Shown here piece after piece: positions 62,701 to 64,000 of a stretch of 64,000 nucleotides of DNA; the stretch's first letter is position 1, and every line of letters starts with the position of its first letter. Below the pieces are notes generated by a model that saw only the letters and a list, made by a program, of their open reading frames with translations, was not told where the DNA came from and made no database searches. Origin of the DNA: a virus. The position numbers and the translations under genes were made by a program. Location of the stretch: positions 1 to 64,000 of IMG/VR virus record IMGVR_UViG_3300032738_000111. The stretch is one strand, 5' to 3'.

Positions 62701-62973
62701 GGCGCAGAAGTTGGCATCAGAGACAAACTGGAGGGCCTTATCCGGCCCGCGCTTCACTACCAGCGTTATGCCAGTCTCGGCGAAACCTACTCTACCCCAG
62801 GCGTCGGTAGTGTGGGTCGCTTCGATGAGTCGGAACTGCTTGCCGGCTAGCGTCACCGTGTCAAGGTTCGCGCAGGCACTCAGGCCTGAGGCCGCGCCCG
62901 GGGAGACAGTGAGTGCCCATGCCTCTATGCCGCCATAGCCGCTTGCGTTGTATTTGGTGGCGTTATAGGACAC
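59731..62973 (-). CDS. Giant tail protein with C-terminal sialidase-like Asp boxes
   Basis: 1080 residues, GTG start with GAGGGA upstream. N-terminus SYNATKYNASGYGG (FN/YN-type tail start). An Ig/transthyretin-like segment (GNGTITGLVPGKYICVERIEG), a zinc-like NTCPYCHGPVW...CMQTLCW, then at the C-terminus three Asp-box-like motifs: SINQGETWEAV, SDDGGKTLCEF and SDDGGETWAV, with RLPDDRIVVTGHD and IPDGRVLVVV between them, as in BNR/sialidase beta-propellers. Likely a receptor-binding or glycan-acting tail tip. Confidence 0.7.
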   Translation of the reverse strand: MSYNATKYNASGYGGIEAWALTVSPGAASGLSACANLDTVTLAGKQFRLIEATHTTDAWGRVGFAETGITLVVKRGPDKALQFVSDANFCAFVLQGIDEPDKYAVGVYHPALGLRIAPSPGSTKPISETLVMGWKCPNITIEHDGVVQAYEYVTFTVERQTVADGIVEHQYGADIFVDTGSGTTGEWMTNAAGRVMQNRANGTGLHDIYFPNGHGALFQRENDLRDDHADKPDEYAATVWCYHRGERVRVLEGEDVTLNVEGGTIAFTGTPSGDPPGVVAHAWHEDVAGTPAPTTRVKLDGAGNGTITGLVPGKYICVERIEGDLHWTQIAARTTCTVIAGATTEVALPALAAPPADTYWLYAYDEAGDPVSADLYSEAPVGYIGSGSQIAWTEADMTASGGTWPCVVVLNDTGFYVRRDADPPDRICYEVTARGRCILIDPEEAGGYVWFRDDTAHRDLYWQTMRPPYLLVERNGRQPSVGFESIPRGVRSEPVRVRPAPEQIEEIDPGTGLPTGDYTWQWSADGDYIWDLEAHDESVLNVAPNTSSRTGDPNGLYQDPATPLYDQQIGSSRISPKLVGGKLSGNIVDGHFTRIHSGNLTEADRYGLEWGDWRRHEVRVLSGDGGDDNVHVGCITGNTCPYCHGPVWRWPSASGYLYGYCMQTLCWRDARSWVRLPSVGSSVASDDYDVRALRYRPNNLSDRLLDKWLRPVDYLETDAYISGGRWVVQHPTLATWSGNAFTDGADNAAIAATNELVNTVYVQPKVIPATIVADATYTITCTMADGYARDFLIPLPAGLDLPKQMTTSAKVVAADAEGVTTPAACDFIADVTNITSSLSEDPNSFRVVGDTPAFIDAPTPITRLAQTPWACQFLSLFGQPDIDIGRIDGITHLAWMDAGSIYYAQVDDGLEGWRYGAIEPEAGSVHKRLVMDGATTGPWDNPSVTRLPDDRIVVTGHDRGRAKTAAFISINQGETWEAVALLGDGLTLVNAKADRSGVIHIAGYSEAKMWYQRSDDGGKTLCEFGGGGTVKEIAAADAQQPGVVPIPDGRVLVVVALDNKVRPMVSDDGGETWAVADVID

Positions 62974-62974
62974 G

Positions 62975-63181
62975 CTATCCCTCGGCTGCTTTGCGGACGA
63001 AGCCGCTATAGTCTGGTGCTAGCTCCCATGCGCCGCCGTCGGCAGTTAGTCCATGCTCATCCGACAGATAGCCAGCGAAATTGTCTACGTCTCGTTGCGC
63101 CGCGCTCAATGCCTGAATCAGCGCGGTCAACCGTCGCACCTGCGCATCCGTGAACTGTTTGTTGCCACTCTTCTTAGTCAT
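62975..63181 (-). CDS. Small hypothetical protein
   Basis: 68 residues: KKSGNKQFTDAQVRRLTALIQALSAAQRDVDNFAGYLSDEHGLTADGGAWELAPDYSGFVRK. A helix pair then a polar segment; this DGGAW...D-x-x-GF ending resembles small phage tail-region proteins. Stop overlaps the Shine-Dalgarno of the giant tail gene. Confidence 0.55.
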   Translation of the reverse strand: MTKKSGNKQFTDAQVRRLTALIQALSAAQRDVDNFAGYLSDEHGLTADGGAWELAPDYSGFVRKAAEG

Positions 63182-63193
63182 GCCATTTGCCCC

Positions 63194-64000
63194 TTAGCTG
63201 TCAGTGACTGTCTTCTCTACGCCGCCCCTGTATAGATGGACACCATCCGCCTCCATCCATATCATACCGTTGGCGAGGCTCGCGGGTGCGCCTGCCAAGT
63301 AAGGAACTGTCACCACACCGTCGCCGCGAATCTCCATGCCCGTCGCCTGCGAAGCGTACAGCTTGAAAAAGTCTTCGACTGGCATTGTCGGCGGGTCGCC
63401 TACGCGGGTGCGGACAACCTTGATGTAGTAAGCGTTGGTGAGGTCGGTTGCATCCGGCACCGAGCTATCCGACTTTGCCCAGCCGGTTAGCTCTGTGGTA
63501 TTCCAGTCTGCCAGGCCAGACATTGTACCATTCTGCGTACTATCATCGGGGAAGAATTCCACCCACACGCCATTCGCCTGCGAGTAGTACCATTCTAGGG
63601 CAAGGCTCTTACTGGAGCCGGTTGCCAGGATTATCTCGATGACCTCGAATGTAGCGTCATCACCGATGAGAATGTATTCGTTTGCCGCGTCCCAAATCTG
63701 GAGGTCATTGCCTGCTTCGAGGAAGGCGTTGCCATCGCCGGCAGCACCGTTGACCCTATCGGTCGTATTCTCATATCCATAGTCAGGGTCTGCTGCAGCG
63801 GCACCTGATACGTGCAGCGCTATGTCGAAACCGGTGCCGACATGCAGGGCCTGCTTTTCCAGATTGGACTGCACCTCAGTTGTCTCAAGAAATATGAGCG
63901 CGAGATTGCCAGCGGTGGCGCCCGACTCATCAACACTTATCTGCAATACCTGATTATGGTCGGCGGCCTGCAAAGCCCCCGTCTCGTAGAATATCTGGAT
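63194..64000 (-). CDS. Tail fibre-like protein (partial)
   Basis: Open at the right edge; 268 codons seen. Beta-rich (LQISVDESGATAGNLALIFLETTE, YILIGDDATFEVIEIILATGSSKSLALEWYYSQANGVWVEFFPDDS) and ending MIWMEADGVHLYRGGVEKTV, a frequent C-terminal pattern of phage fibre proteins. Its N-terminus is outside the window. Confidence 0.65.
   Translation of the reverse strand: MQIFYETGALQAADHNQVLQISVDESGATAGNLALIFLETTEVQSNLEKQALHVGTGFDIALHVSGAAAADPDYGYENTTDRVNGAAGDGNAFLEAGNDLQIWDAANEYILIGDDATFEVIEIILATGSSKSLALEWYYSQANGVWVEFFPDDSTQNGTMSGLADWNTTELTGWAKSDSSVPDATDLTNAYYIKVVRTRVGDPPTMPVEDFFKLYASQATGMEIRGDGVVTVPYLAGAPASLANGMIWMEADGVHLYRGGVEKTVTDS

Overview
The window is an internal 64-kb piece of a tailed, HK97-type double-stranded DNA phage or prophage genome. 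Every gene I accept lies on the minus strand, so the biological order runs from 64000 down to 1. Genes are tightly packed, with many ATGA or GTGA overlaps, strong Shine-Dalgarno sites and abundant very small ORFs. Both ends cut through genes (1-696 and 63194-64000), so neither end is a genome end. I see no integrase, partition operon or attachment site, so temperate or lytic life style is undecided. A pseudopilin at 1721-2437 with an [14 protein letters not shown]-terminus, a [12 protein letters not shown] segment and a C-terminal H-X9-DG motif is of a kind very common in Armatimonadota (and known in Planctomycetota), which suggests that type of host; this is inference from one gene.

Layout in the direction of transcription: (1) 64000-52126, tail and fibre genes, including a 1080-residue protein ending in sialidase-like Asp boxes, a 768-residue baseplate-like protein, and a fibre-like protein built of 22-residue repeats followed by 18-residue repeats. 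(2) 52017-50320, lysis: a one-TM protein, a holin-like protein, an amidase endolysin and a secreted small protein. (3) 50143-44900, a promoter-led run of small accessory genes with HTH and zinc-ribbon proteins. (4) 44930-40440, recombination: a phiC31 Gp3-like protein, a Cas4/RecB-type nuclease and companions. (5) 40020-33100, small accessory genes, a modular repeat protein, a standalone TnpB, an ASCH protein and a DUF4031 protein. (6) 33090-30718, replication: HNH nuclease, replisome organiser and DnaC/IstB-like helicase loader. (7) 30721-20808, three DNA methyltransferases, a metallophosphoesterase, a DUF4406-type protein and a split sigma-like pair. (8) 20730-20381, a tRNA(CAU) and a tRNA-like element that lacks the T arm. 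(9) 19997-9613, packaging and head: ParB-like protein, small and large terminase, portal-MuF fusion, prohead protease, capsid and head accessory proteins. (10) 9512-1, a fourth methyltransferase, an HNH nuclease, many small paralogous ORFs, and finally the pseudopilin, a GluQ-RS-like aminoacyl-tRNA synthetase fragment and a secreted glycosidase-like protein.

How it works together: nine sigma-70-like promoters (TTGACA or TTGACT, 17-18 bp, near-TATAAT) punctuate the minus strand and fit a series of leftward operons. Hairpin terminators follow the main virion genes. A region-2-only and a region-4-only sigma-like protein encoded by overlapping genes could act together as a phage transcription factor. 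Four methyltransferases suggest strong investment in escaping host restriction.

The most unusual items are the split sigma pair, the T-armless tRNA-like element beside an intact tRNA, the GluQ-RS-like and pseudopilin genes carried next to phage genes, the C5-methylase whose motif IX is encoded in an overlapping frame, a shuffled repeat module shared by two large proteins, a family of small tandem paralogues with a shared leader, and recurrent gene-boundary sequences that encode both C-termini and ribosome-binding sites.
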